Positions 41,363 through 51,283 of a stretch of DNA of 64,000 nt are shown here, in pieces. A model generated the notes under the pieces. The model worked only from the letters and a program-made list of their open reading frames with translations. It ran no database searches and was not told the origin of the DNA. How positions within the stretch are numbered: the stretch's first letter is position 1; the number at the start of each line of letters is the position of its first letter. A program made the position numbers and the translations under genes. The DNA is from Piscinibacter caeni. Lineage in GTDB: Bacteria; Pseudomonadota; Gammaproteobacteria; Burkholderiales; Burkholderiaceae_C. The stretch lies in contig KZ836103.1 of the NCBI GenBank assembly GCA_003265685.1, positions 120,751-184,750 of the forward strand. The letters run 5' to 3'.

Positions 41363-42523
41363 TTAGAGCTTGCAGCCGCGGGCCGGATCGGCCAGCGATT
41401 TCGAGGCCACGCTCACCAGCTTGTTCTCCTTGCCGCTGACCTGGCGCAGGTAGATGTCCTGCACCGGGTTGTGCGACCTGGAGACGCTGAAGGCGCCGCG
41501 CGGGCTGTCGATCTTCGCCTTCTCGATCGCCGCGGCGATCTCGGCCTTCTTGCCGGTGTCGCCCTTCACGGCGGCCAGGCCGATGCCGAGCATCTGCGCG
41601 GCGTCGTAGCCCTGCACCGCGTAGACGTCGGGCTGCAGCTTGAAGCTCTTGGCGTAGGCCAGGCGGAAGGCGTTGTCGCGCGGCGTGCCCAGGCTGTCGG
41701 CATAGTGCAGCGTGGTCAGCAGGCCGTCGGCATCGGCACCCTGCGCCTCCAGCGTGCCGTCGGTCAGGAAGCCGGCGCCGTAGAGCGGGATGTTCTTCTT
41801 CAGCCCCGCCGCGGCATAGTCCTTGACGAACTTGACCGCCCCGCCGCCGGCGAAGAAGGTGTAGACCGCATCCGGCTTCGCGGCCGCGATCTCGGTCAGC
41901 AGGGCCTGGAACTCGACGTTCGGGAAGGGCAGCGACAGCTCCTTCACCACCTGGCCGCCGGCCTTCTCGAAGGCCTCCTTGAAGCCGCGCACCGATTCGT
42001 CGCCGGCGGCGTATTTCCAGGTGATCGTGACGACCTTCTTGTGGCCCTTCTTCGCCACCACCTCGCCCATCGCATAACCCGGCTGCCAGTTCGAGAACGA
42101 GCTGCGGAAGATGTTTGGCGCGCACATCGGGCCGGTCACCGCGTCGGCACCGGCGTTGGGCACGATCAGCAGCGTGCCGGTCTCCTTCGCGACCTTGGCC
42201 ATGGCCATCGCCACACCGCTGTGCACCGTGCCGACGAGCACGTCGACGTTGTCGCGCTTGATCAGCTTGTTGACGTTGTCGGTGGCCTTGGCGGGGTCGC
42301 TCTCGTCGTCGACCTTGACGAACTCCACCTCGCGGCCGCCGAGCTTGCCGCCCTGCTCGGTGACGTGGAGCCGGAAGCCGTTCTCGATCGCGGTGCCGAG
42401 CGCGGCGAAGGTGCCGGTCGCCGGCAGCATCAGGCCGACCTTGAGCTTGCCCGTGCTCTGGGCCTGGGCGAGGGAGGAAGCGAGGGCGGCGGCGAGCAGC
42501 GCCGCGGTAGGGATCGGCTTCAA
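41363..42523 (-). CDS. livK: Branched-chain-type ABC transporter substrate-binding protein
   Basis: A 386-residue periplasmic binding protein (type 1 fold, Peripla_BP_6). The signal peptide is LKPIPTAALLAAALASSLAQA. GLMLPATGTFAALGTAIENGF begins the mature fold, and a conserved LVGTVHSGVAMAMAKVAKE segment follows. The best start is TTG at 42523, with AAGGAGAC eight bases upstream; it overlaps the hydrolase stop in TTGA, and no ATG fits. Position between benzoate-CoA ligase and liv permease genes indicates an aromatic acid ligand such as benzoate. Confidence 0.9.
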   Translation of the reverse strand: MKPIPTAALLAAALASSLAQAQSTGKLKVGLMLPATGTFAALGTAIENGFRLHVTEQGGKLGGREVEFVKVDDESDPAKATDNVNKLIKRDNVDVLVGTVHSGVAMAMAKVAKETGTLLIVPNAGADAVTGPMCAPNIFRSSFSNWQPGYAMGEVVAKKGHKKVVTITWKYAAGDESVRGFKEAFEKAGGQVVKELSLPFPNVEFQALLTEIAAAKPDAVYTFFAGGGAVKFVKDYAAAGLKKNIPLYGAGFLTDGTLEAQGADADGLLTTLHYADSLGTPRDNAFRLAYAKSFKLQPDVYAVQGYDAAQMLGIGLAAVKGDTGKKAEIAAAIEKAKIDSPRGAFSVSRSHNPVQDIYLRQVSGKENKLVSVASKSLADPARGCKL

Positions 42524-43329
42524 GCGTTGTCTCCTTGTCGGTATCGGGTGATGAAGCGGGTGGCGGCGGCGACCAGCGCGTCGGGCTGGTCGCGGTGGGG
42601 CGAATGGCCGCAGGCGGGCAACTCGAGCAGTTCGGTCTGCGGCACGCGGCGCCCGATGCCGCGGATCTGCTCGAGCGTGCCGTATTCGTCGTCCTGGCCC
42701 TGCACCGCGAGCAGCGGGCAGGTGATGGCGCCGATCTCGTCCTCGATCGACCACTGCTTGAACGGCGGGTGCAGCCAGATGTCGTTCCAGCCCCAGAAGG
42801 CGGAATCCGGGTCGTCGTGGTACTTCGCCAGGCGGGCCTTCAGATCCGTGGTCCGGTAGGCCTCGCGCGCCTTGGCGATGCTCGCGACCGACAGGTCCTC
42901 GACCAGGATGTGCGGCGCCAGCACGATCGCGCCGGCCACGCGGTCGGGGAAGGCGGCGGCGTGCAGCAGCGCGATCGAGCCGCCGTCGCTGTGGCCGAAC
43001 AGCCAGGGCCGGTCGCGCGTGGTGTCGATGTCGAGCGCGGCCAGCAGCGCCGGCAGCACCTGCTGCGCCTGGCGGTGCATGAAGTCCAGGCCCCAGGCCT
43101 CGTCGCGCGCGCGCGGGGTCGAGCGGCCGTAGCCGGGGCGCGAGTAGACGAGGCCGCGGCAGCCGACGGCATCGCACAGGCGCTGCGGGAAGTCCTTCCA
43201 CATCGAGAGCGAGCCGAGGCCTTCGTGCAGGAACACCACGAGGGGTGCCTCCCGCCGTTCACGGCCGATCCAGGCATGCTCGATCCGCACCGGGCGGCCC
43301 GCCCAGTCGATCTCGACAAGGGAACTCAC
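42520..43329 (-). CDS. Alpha/beta hydrolase of the benzoate operon
   Basis: A 269-residue hydrolase with nucleophile elbow GHSDGG near residue 115, VFLHEGLGSLSMWKDFP for the oxyanion strand, QGQDDEYGT for the acid and CGHSPHRDQPD for the catalytic His. Homologues are regular members of box clusters; a role in hydrolysing stalled CoA esters or ring-cleavage side products is plausible but unproven. It starts with GTG overlapping the ligase stop (GTGA), and its stop overlaps the livK TTG start. Confidence 0.88.
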   Translation of the reverse strand: MSSLVEIDWAGRPVRIEHAWIGRERREAPLVVFLHEGLGSLSMWKDFPQRLCDAVGCRGLVYSRPGYGRSTPRARDEAWGLDFMHRQAQQVLPALLAALDIDTTRDRPWLFGHSDGGSIALLHAAAFPDRVAGAIVLAPHILVEDLSVASIAKAREAYRTTDLKARLAKYHDDPDSAFWGWNDIWLHPPFKQWSIEDEIGAITCPLLAVQGQDDEYGTLEQIRGIGRRVPQTELLELPACGHSPHRDQPDALVAAATRFITRYRQGDNA

Positions 43330-44912
43330 TTCGACCCTTCGAGCTCGCGCAGCTTGAAGCGCTGGATCTTGCCGGTGGCCGTCTTCGGCAGGTCGCTGAC
43401 GAACTCGATCTGGCGCGGGTACTTGTAGGGCGCGAGCTTGTCCTTCACGAAGGCCTTCAGTTCGGCATCGCTGGCCTGCGCGCCGGCCTTGAGCACGACG
43501 AAGGCCTTGGTCTTGGTGAGCCCTTCCGCGTCCGGCACGCCGATCACCGCGGCCTCGAGCACGGCCGGGTGCTGCACCAGCGTGGCCTCCACCTCGAAGG
43601 GCGAGACGTAGATGCCGCTGACCTTGAGCATGTCGTCGCTGCGGCCGCCGTAGGTGTAGCTGCCGTCGGCGTTGCGGATGTACTTGTCGCCGCTCTTGGT
43701 CCAGCCGCCCTGGAAGGTGTCGCGCGTCTTCTGGCGGTTGCCCCAGTACATCATCGCGGACGAAGGGCCGTGGATGTAGAGGTCGCCGGGTTCGCCGTCC
43801 GGCACCGGGCCGCCGTCATCGCCGCGCAGCTCGATCCGGTAGCCGGGCACCGGCCAGCCGGTGCTGCCGTAGCGCACCTGGCCGGGCCGGTTGGAGATGA
43901 AGATGTGCAGCATCTCGGTGGAGCCGATGCCGTCGACGATGTCGGTGCCGAAATGCGCCTTGAAGCGCTCGCCGAGCTCGGCCGGCAGCGCCTCGCCGGC
44001 CGACGACACGAGGCGCATCGCCACGTCGCTCTTCTTCGGCAGGTTCGGGCTGGCCAGCATGCCGGCGAAGCCGGTCGGTGCGCCGTAGAAGACGGTGGGC
44101 TTGACGCCGCCCACGCCACCGGTCCAGCGCTTGAACGTGGCATCCGGCGTCGGGCGCTCGGCCATCAGGATCACCGTCGCGCCGACCGAGAGCGGGAAGC
44201 TCAGTGCATTGCCCAGGCCGTAGGCGAAGAAGAGTTTTGCCGCCGAGAAGCAGACGTCGTCCTCGCGCAGGTCGAGCACACCCTTGCCGTACAGCTCGGC
44301 GGTCCAGTACGGGTTGCCGTGCGAGTGCACCGTGCCCTTGGGGCGGCCGGTGGAGCCGGAGGAGTAGAGCCAGAAGGCGGGGTCGTCCGCGCTGGTGGCC
44401 GCCGGCTTCGCGACCGGCACCTGCGCGGCGAGGAAGGCCTCGAACTCCACCTCGGCCGGGTGCAGCGGCGCGACCGGGCGCGAGACGATCACCTTCGTGA
44501 CCTCGTGGTCCGACTTGATCATCGCCGCGGTCAGCGCGGGCAGCAGCGCTCCGGAGACCAGCACCGCCTGGGCGCGCGAGTGCTCCAGCATGTAGGCGTA
44601 GTCGTCGGCGGTCAGCAGCGTGTTGACGGCCACTGGCACCAGGCCGGCGTACATCGCGCCGAGAAAGCTCACCGGCCAGTCGTTCACGTCCTGCATCAGC
44701 AGCAGCACACGCTCCTCGCGCCTGATGCCGAGACCGCGCAGGCCGGCGGCCAGGCGACGCACACGCTCGTCGAGCGCGCCGTAGCTCAGGCTGCCGAGGT
44801 CGTCGACATAGGCGGCCTTGGCCGCGCGGCCGGTGTTGAGCGCCAGCAGGTGGGCGGCGAAGTTGAAGGTCTCGGGCGGCGGCGTGACGCCGGTGGCTTC
44901 GAGTTCGGACAT
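43326..44912 (-). CDS. bclA: Benzoate-CoA ligase
   Basis: A 528-residue acyl-adenylate-forming enzyme that activates benzoate to benzoyl-CoA, the entry step of the box pathway. The adenylate motif YSSGSTGRPKGTVHSH, the GIGSTEMLHIFISN loop, YGGRSDDMLKVSG and the C-terminal PKTATGKIQR with the catalytic lysine are all intact. The opening FNFAAHLLALN and length fit the benzoate-CoA ligase subfamily. The ATG is preceded by GAGGAGAC. It follows boxD by 26 bases. Confidence 0.92.
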   Translation of the reverse strand: MSELEATGVTPPPETFNFAAHLLALNTGRAAKAAYVDDLGSLSYGALDERVRRLAAGLRGLGIRREERVLLLMQDVNDWPVSFLGAMYAGLVPVAVNTLLTADDYAYMLEHSRAQAVLVSGALLPALTAAMIKSDHEVTKVIVSRPVAPLHPAEVEFEAFLAAQVPVAKPAATSADDPAFWLYSSGSTGRPKGTVHSHGNPYWTAELYGKGVLDLREDDVCFSAAKLFFAYGLGNALSFPLSVGATVILMAERPTPDATFKRWTGGVGGVKPTVFYGAPTGFAGMLASPNLPKKSDVAMRLVSSAGEALPAELGERFKAHFGTDIVDGIGSTEMLHIFISNRPGQVRYGSTGWPVPGYRIELRGDDGGPVPDGEPGDLYIHGPSSAMMYWGNRQKTRDTFQGGWTKSGDKYIRNADGSYTYGGRSDDMLKVSGIYVSPFEVEATLVQHPAVLEAAVIGVPDAEGLTKTKAFVVLKAGAQASDAELKAFVKDKLAPYKYPRQIEFVSDLPKTATGKIQRFKLRELEGSK

Positions 44913-44938
44913 GGTGTGTCTCCTCGGGTTCGAATGGC

Positions 44939-46489
44939 TCAGCCGGCCAGCGCGGCCAGCACGGCGCTGCTGCCCTGGATGGCGGCGCGGCGGTGGTAGA
45001 AGTTCAGGGCCCGCACGCCGCCCAGTTCCTCGCCGCCGCCGGCGCGGCCGGGGCCGCCGTGCAGCGATTGCGGCATCACGTTGCCGTGGCCGGTGTGCAG
45101 CGCGGCGACATCCGGCGAGACCAGGTGCACGCGGCCATGCCAGGCGGCGAGCTTGAAGGCGGCATGCGCCAGCTCGGCTGGCTGGCTGCCGTAGACCGAG
45201 GCCACCAGCGAGCCCTGGCCGCGCTGCACCAGCGCGAGCGCATGGGCCAGGTCGCGGTAGGGCAGCAGCGTGGCGACCGGACCGAACACCTCGACGTCGT
45301 GCACCAGGTGCGCGGCATCGGGATTGCGCGTGCCGAGCAGCGTCGGGCCGACGCAGCAGGCCACGGCCGGGTCGGCATCCACCAGTGCATGCGTCGCGCC
45401 GTCGTGCAACACCTCGGTCTGCGTCTTCAAGGTGGCCAGGCCCTCGCGCACTGCGGCGAGCTGCGCGCGGCTCACGAGCGCGCCCATGCGCACGGCCTCG
45501 TTGCGCGGGTTGCCGACGCTGGTCTTCGCCAGGCGCGCCGAGATCGCCTCGGCCGCGGCGCCGTAGAGCGCTTCGGGCACCAGCACGCGGCGGATCGCGG
45601 TGCATTTCTGGCCGGACTTCTGCGTCATCTCGCGCGCGACTTCCTTGACCAGCAGCTCGAAGGCCTCGCTGCCGGGCGGATGGTCGGGCAGCAGCAGCGC
45701 GGAGTTCAGGCTGTCGGCCTCGATGTTGACGCGCACCGAGCGCTGCACGATCGCCGGGTGCGAGCGGATCACCGCGGCCGTCTCGGCCGAGCCGGTGAAG
45801 GAGACGACGTCGAAGGATTGCAGCTGGTCGAGCAGCCCGGCCGAGCTGCCGCAGATCACCGACAGCGCGCCCGGCGGCAGGATGCCGGCGTCGACCACGT
45901 CCTTCACCATGCGCTGCGTCAGCCAGGCCGTCGCCGTGGCCGGCTTGACGATCACCGGCACGCCCGAGAGCAGCGCCGGGCCGGCCTTTTCCCACAGGCC
46001 CCAGCTCGGGAAGTTGAAGGCGTTGATGAAGAGCGCCACGCCCTGTGTCGGCGCGAGCAGGTGCTCGGACTGGAACAGGCCGTCCTTGCTGAGCTTGGCG
46101 GCATCGCCATCGACCAGGAAGCGCTTGTCGCCGAGCGTCTCGCCGAGCTTCGCGTAGGTGGATAGCGTGTAGATGCCGCCGTCGATGTCCACCGCCGAGT
46201 CGTTCTTCACCGTGCCGCTGTTGGCGGTGGCGATCTCGTAGTAGGCGTCGCGGTTCGCCTGCAGCACCTTCACCGCGGCGGCCAGCAGCGCGCCGCGTTC
46301 GCGGTAGCTCAGCGCGCGCAGCGCCGCGCCACCCTGCTCGCGGGCGAAGGCGAAGGCGGCGGGGAGGTCGAGCCCGGTCGCATCCACGCGCACGAGCTCG
46401 GTGCCGAGCACCGGGTCGAACAGCGCGGTGCCGGCGCCGGTGCCGGCCTGCCAGCGGCCGGCGACGAAGTTGGGCAGGAGCTCGGTCAT
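44939..46489 (-). CDS. boxD: 3,4-dehydroadipyl-CoA semialdehyde dehydrogenase BoxD
   Basis: A 516-residue aldehyde dehydrogenase of the PaaZ-N/BoxD group, oxidising the ring-opened 3,4-dehydroadipyl-CoA semialdehyde with NADP. FNFPSWGLWEKAGPALLSG is typical, with the catalytic Glu in NIEADSLN and the nucleophile Cys in KSGQKCTAIRR. The C terminus HTGHGNVMPQSLHGGPGRAGGG, quoted only to fix the end, is a hallmark. Only one base separates its start from the DUF4863 gene stop, so the two are coupled. Confidence 0.92.
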   Translation of the reverse strand: MTELLPNFVAGRWQAGTGAGTALFDPVLGTELVRVDATGLDLPAAFAFAREQGGAALRALSYRERGALLAAAVKVLQANRDAYYEIATANSGTVKNDSAVDIDGGIYTLSTYAKLGETLGDKRFLVDGDAAKLSKDGLFQSEHLLAPTQGVALFINAFNFPSWGLWEKAGPALLSGVPVIVKPATATAWLTQRMVKDVVDAGILPPGALSVICGSSAGLLDQLQSFDVVSFTGSAETAAVIRSHPAIVQRSVRVNIEADSLNSALLLPDHPPGSEAFELLVKEVAREMTQKSGQKCTAIRRVLVPEALYGAAAEAISARLAKTSVGNPRNEAVRMGALVSRAQLAAVREGLATLKTQTEVLHDGATHALVDADPAVACCVGPTLLGTRNPDAAHLVHDVEVFGPVATLLPYRDLAHALALVQRGQGSLVASVYGSQPAELAHAAFKLAAWHGRVHLVSPDVAALHTGHGNVMPQSLHGGPGRAGGGEELGGVRALNFYHRRAAIQGSSAVLAALAG

Positions 46490-46490
46490 C

Positions 46491-46958
46491 TCAGGCTTTC
46501 GTGAAATCGATGCGGCCTTCCGGCAGCAGGTAGAGGACGAGCGCGCGGCCCTGCGAGACGGTGGGCCGGTGCGCGCTGCCGGGCGGCATCACCAGCCAGC
46601 CGGCGGGGCGGCCGTCGAAACGGGCGTCGGGGTCGATCGGCATGATCAGGTCGATCTCGCCGGTGGGGTGAACGTGGTGCGGGCCGGCGACGTCCTGCAT
46701 GTCCACGACGTCGACGGAGAAGCCGTGCAGGTCGTCGGCCGGCTTGAAAATGCGGCCGTAGCGGATGCCGCCGCCTTCGCGGTTGGCCAGCCAGCCTTCG
46801 GCCACGCCGGTACGGCAGCCCTGCGCCAGGGCTTCGAAGGTGGCGCTGCCGGCGCCGTGTTCGCGGTTCAGCCAGGTGTCGAGCGCGGCGTCGAGCGGCC
46901 GGCCGGCGAGCTGGGCGCTCAGCGCCGCGATCTGGGCGCGGAAGGTGTCGGGAGACAT
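46491..46958 (-). CDS. DUF4863-family protein, first gene of the benzoate ligase operon
   Basis: A 155-residue cupin-like protein of the DUF4863 family, to which 4-hydroxylaminobenzoate lyases (PnbB type) are related; I recall that relationship from annotation rather than from this sequence. Histidines cluster in AGPHHVHPTGEIDLIMP and GSAHRPT, a possible metal site. The start MSPDTF at 46958 has AAAGGA upstream. Genes of this family recur in box clusters, but their role in benzoyl-CoA breakdown is unknown to me. Confidence 0.8.
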   Translation of the reverse strand: MSPDTFRAQIAALSAQLAGRPLDAALDTWLNREHGAGSATFEALAQGCRTGVAEGWLANREGGGIRYGRIFKPADDLHGFSVDVVDMQDVAGPHHVHPTGEIDLIMPIDPDARFDGRPAGWLVMPPGSAHRPTVSQGRALVLYLLPEGRIDFTKA

Positions 46959-46977
46959 CGCTGGTCCTTTGTCAGGC

Positions 46978-47057
46978 TTGTACGCACCCAAGGGATGCAG
47001 TATTGTGCGTGCCAGGACTTTAGGGTTCGACCCTCACCATGTCAAGCACTATATTGC
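46978..47057. promoter_or_regulatory. Overlapping divergent promoters and two BoxR operator candidates
   Basis: Plus strand: TTGTAC (46978-46983), 17 bases, TATTGT (47001-47006), for boxR. Minus strand: TTGACA (47040-47045), 17 bases, TAAAGT (47017-47022), for the DUF4863-boxD-bclA-liv operon. Dyads GCAGTATTGTGC (46997-47008) and GCACTATATTGC (47046-47057) overlap or abut these elements. The TGCA core agrees with what is known of BoxR/BzdR sites. Confidence 0.65.
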
Positions 47058-47995
47058 CTGTACCCGGGTTAGCCCCTAGCGGTGCCGCCGAGGCGCCGCA
47101 GGCGGCAGACACATCCGAAGAAGAGAAGAACCCGTTCCTGGTGGCGCTGGGCGAACGTGTGCGCTCGCTCAGGGCGCGGCGCGGCATGACGCGCAAGGCG
47201 GTGTCGCTGGCGGCCGATGTCTCCGAGCGTCACCTCGCCAACCTGGAGTACGGGGTCGGCAATGCGTCCATCCTCGTGCTGCTGCAGGTGGCACAGGCGC
47301 TGCAATGTTCGCTGGCCGAGCTGCTCGGCGACGTGACCACCTCCTCGGCCGAGTGGCTGCTGATCCGCGAGCTGCTCGAGCGCCGCGACGAGGCGACGCT
47401 GCGCCGCGTGCGCGAGGCCATCGGCACCCTGCTCGGCACCGGCGGCGCCAACGCGCGCGGCCAGCGCAGCCCGCGGGTCGCGCTGATCGGGCTGCGCGGC
47501 GCGGGCAAGTCCACGCTCGGGCAGATGCTGGCGGAGGACCTGGGTTTCCCGTTCGTCGAGCTGAGCCGCGAGATCGAGAAGTTCGCCGGCTGCTCGATCT
47601 CCGAGATCCAGGCGCTGTACGGGCAGAACGCCTACCGCCGCTACGAGCGCCGTGCGGTGGAGGAGGCGATCCAGATCTATCCCGAGGCGGTGATCGCCAC
47701 GCCCGGCGGCCTGGTGTCCGACGCCGCCACCTTCAACCTGCTGCTGGCGCACTGCACGACGGTCTGGCTCCAGGCCGACCCGGAAGACCACATGAAGCGC
47801 GTGATCGCCCAGGGCGACATGCGCCCGATGGCCGACAGCAAGGAGGCGATGGACGACCTCAAGGTCATCCTGGCCGGCCGCGCCGCCTTCTATTCCAAGG
47901 CCGAGTTCCGCCTCGACACCAGTGCGCAACCGCTGGAGCCGACCTTCGCCGAACTGCGCCGCCTGGTGCGCGGCGCACTGCAACTGCAAGGGTAA
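47039..47995 (+). CDS. boxR: BoxR, benzoyl-CoA-responsive repressor
   Basis: A 318-residue regulator of the BzdR/BoxR family: an Xre-type helix-turn-helix (about 35-95: GERVRSLRARRGMTRKAVSL, VSERHLANLEYG) joined to a shikimate-kinase-like domain (about 140-310) with Walker A GLRGAGKST. The second domain binds benzoyl-CoA as inducer. The first 25 residues are a low-complexity extension. It is divergent from the ligase operon and upstream of boxCBA, and should repress both through the GCA-N6-TGC dyads on either side of its gene. Confidence 0.94.
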   Translation: MSSTILPVPGLAPSGAAEAPQAADTSEEEKNPFLVALGERVRSLRARRGMTRKAVSLAADVSERHLANLEYGVGNASILVLLQVAQALQCSLAELLGDVTTSSAEWLLIRELLERRDEATLRRVREAIGTLLGTGGANARGQRSPRVALIGLRGAGKSTLGQMLAEDLGFPFVELSREIEKFAGCSISEIQALYGQNAYRRYERRAVEEAIQIYPEAVIATPGGLVSDAATFNLLLAHCTTVWLQADPEDHMKRVIAQGDMRPMADSKEAMDDLKVILAGRAAFYSKAEFRLDTSAQPLEPTFAELRRLVRGALQLQG

Positions 47996-48013
47996 ACCCT
48001 TAACAAAGAAGAT

Positions 48014-48090
48014 GCACTTAACTGCTTGACCTCTCGCAGAAGCATGCACTATGATGCGTCTAACGCGTCACCAATCATGCACCGCGCTGC
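48014..48090 (+). promoter_or_regulatory. boxC promoter with three BoxR operator candidates
   Basis: TTGACC (48026-48031) and TATGAT (48050-48055), 18 bases apart, form a good promoter for boxCBA. Three GCA-N6-TGC dyads lie here: GCACTTAACTGC (48014-48025), GCACTATGATGC (48046-48057, covering the -10) and GCACCGCGCTGC (48079-48090). Confidence 0.7.
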
Positions 48091-48110
48091 GTAACCTGAG
48101 GAGCCCCACC

Positions 48111-49769
48111 GTGAGCCAAGTCCCCCGCGTCGACTACCAGACCCATCCGTCCCAGTACAAGCACTGGAAGCTGAAGTTCGAGGGCCCGGTCGCCACGCTG
48201 GCGGCCGACTTCGACGAGAACGCCGGCCTGCGCCCCGGCTACAAGCTCAAGCTGAACAGCTACGACCTCGGCGTCGACATCGAGCTGAACGACGCCATCA
48301 ACCGCATCCGCTTCGAGCACCCCGAGGTGCGCACGGTGGTCGTCACCAGCGCCAAGGACCGCGTGTTCTGCTCCGGCGCCAACATCTTCATGCTCGGCGT
48401 CAGCAGCCACGCCTGGAAGGTGAACTTCTGCAAGTTCACCAACGAGACGCGCAACGGTCTGGAAGACTCGTCCAAGCACAGCGGCCTGAAGTTCCTGGCG
48501 GCGGTCAACGGCGCCTGCGCCGGCGGCGGCTACGAACTCGCACTCGCCTGCGACGAGATCATCCTGGTCGACGACCGCAGCAGCGCCGTCAGCCTGCCCG
48601 AGGTGCCGCTTCTCGGCGTGCTGCCCGGCACCGGCGGCCTGACCCGCGTGACCGACAAGCGCAAGGTGCGCCACGACCTGGCCGACATCTTCTGCACCAC
48701 CACCGAAGGCGTGCGCGGCCAGAAGGCCAAGGAATGGCGCCTGGTGGACGACATCGCCAAGCCGGCGCAGTTTGCCGCCAAGGTGCAGGAGCGCGCGCTG
48801 CAGCTCGCCCAGCAGAGCGACCGCCCGGCCGACGGCAAGGGCGTGGCGCTGACGCCGCTCGGCCGCACGATCGAGGCCGACGCGCTGCGCTACCCGAACG
48901 TGACGGTCGAGATCGACCGTGCCGGCCGCACCGCCACCTTCACCGTCAAGGCGCCCACCGGCCCGCAGCCGAGCACGCGGGCGCAGATCGTCGAGGCCGG
49001 CGCCGCCTGGTATCCGCTGGCACTCGCCCGCGAACTGGAGGACGCGATCCTCTCGATGCGCACCAACGAGCTCGACATCGGCACCTGGCTGATCAAGACC
49101 GAGGGCGACGCCGCCGCGGTGCAGGCGATGGACGCCGTGCTGCTGGCGAACCAGAACCACTGGCTGGTGCGCGAGACCATCGGCCTGCTGCGCCGCACCT
49201 TCAGCCGGCTCGACGTGTCCTCGCGCTCGCTGTTCGCGCTGATCGAGTCGGGCTCGTGCTTCGCCGGCAGCTTCCTCGAGCTGGCCCTGGCCTGCGACCG
49301 CAGCTACCACCTGGCGCTGCCGGACGACGAGGCCAAGGCGCCGAAGATCACGGTGGGTGAAGTCAACTTCGGCCTGTTCCCGATGGTCACCGGCCAGAGC
49401 CGCCTCGGCCGCCGCTTCTACGACGAGGCGCCGGCGCTGGACGCCGTGCGCGCGAAACTCGGCCAGCCGCTCGATGCGGACGCGGCCTACGCGCTCGGCC
49501 TCGTCACCAGCAACCCGGACGACATCGACTGGGCCGACGAGACCCGCATCGCGATCGAGGAGCGCGTGGCGATGAGCCCGGACGCGCTGACCGGCATGGA
49601 AGCCAACCTGCGCTTCAACGGGCCCGAGAACATGTTCACCCGCGTGTTCGGCCGGCTGACCGCGTGGCAGAACTGGATCTTCCAGCGCCCGAACGCCGTC
49701 GGCGAGAAGGGTGCCCTGAAGGTCTACGGCAAGGGCGAGAAGGCCGCCTTCGACTGGAACCGCGTCTGA
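48111..49769 (+). CDS. boxC: Benzoyl-CoA-dihydrodiol lyase BoxC
   Basis: A 552-residue enzyme of two crotonase-like modules. It hydrolytically opens the 2,3-epoxide of benzoyl-CoA to 3,4-dehydroadipyl-CoA semialdehyde and formate. FCSGANIFMLG, NGACAGGGYELALACDE and SLPEVPLLGVLPGTGGL mark the first module; ESGSCFAGSFLELALACDRSY marks the second. The GTG at 48111 has GAGGAG eight bases before it and yields the normal N terminus VSQVPRVDYQTHP. It is followed by boxB after 22 bases. Confidence 0.95.
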   Translation: MSQVPRVDYQTHPSQYKHWKLKFEGPVATLAADFDENAGLRPGYKLKLNSYDLGVDIELNDAINRIRFEHPEVRTVVVTSAKDRVFCSGANIFMLGVSSHAWKVNFCKFTNETRNGLEDSSKHSGLKFLAAVNGACAGGGYELALACDEIILVDDRSSAVSLPEVPLLGVLPGTGGLTRVTDKRKVRHDLADIFCTTTEGVRGQKAKEWRLVDDIAKPAQFAAKVQERALQLAQQSDRPADGKGVALTPLGRTIEADALRYPNVTVEIDRAGRTATFTVKAPTGPQPSTRAQIVEAGAAWYPLALARELEDAILSMRTNELDIGTWLIKTEGDAAAVQAMDAVLLANQNHWLVRETIGLLRRTFSRLDVSSRSLFALIESGSCFAGSFLELALACDRSYHLALPDDEAKAPKITVGEVNFGLFPMVTGQSRLGRRFYDEAPALDAVRAKLGQPLDADAAYALGLVTSNPDDIDWADETRIAIEERVAMSPDALTGMEANLRFNGPENMFTRVFGRLTAWQNWIFQRPNAVGEKGALKVYGKGEKAAFDWNRV

Positions 49770-49791
49770 ACAGAGTCACCAAGGAAGAGAC

Positions 49792-51219
<1,428 letters not shown>

Positions 51220-51243
51220 AGCACGGCATCATCGAGGCTGACG

Positions 51244-51267
51244 GCAAGGGGCCTGCGGGCCCCTTGC
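51244..51267 (+). terminator. Intercistronic stem-loop between boxB and boxA
   Basis: GCAAGGGGCC (51244-51253) and GGCCCCTTGC (51258-51267) form a perfect 10-bp stem with a TGCG loop in the 64-base boxB-boxA gap, ending four bases before the boxA ribosome site GAGGAG. There is no U-run, so partial termination or message protection is more likely than full termination. Confidence 0.6.
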
Positions 51268-51283
51268 TTCCGAGGAGACACGC

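Noticed and set aside
40400..42859. An 819-codon plus-strand open frame across livH, livK and the hydrolase gene
   Set aside because: It has no recognisable domain and opposes three conserved transporter and hydrolase genes with overlapping stop/start codons.
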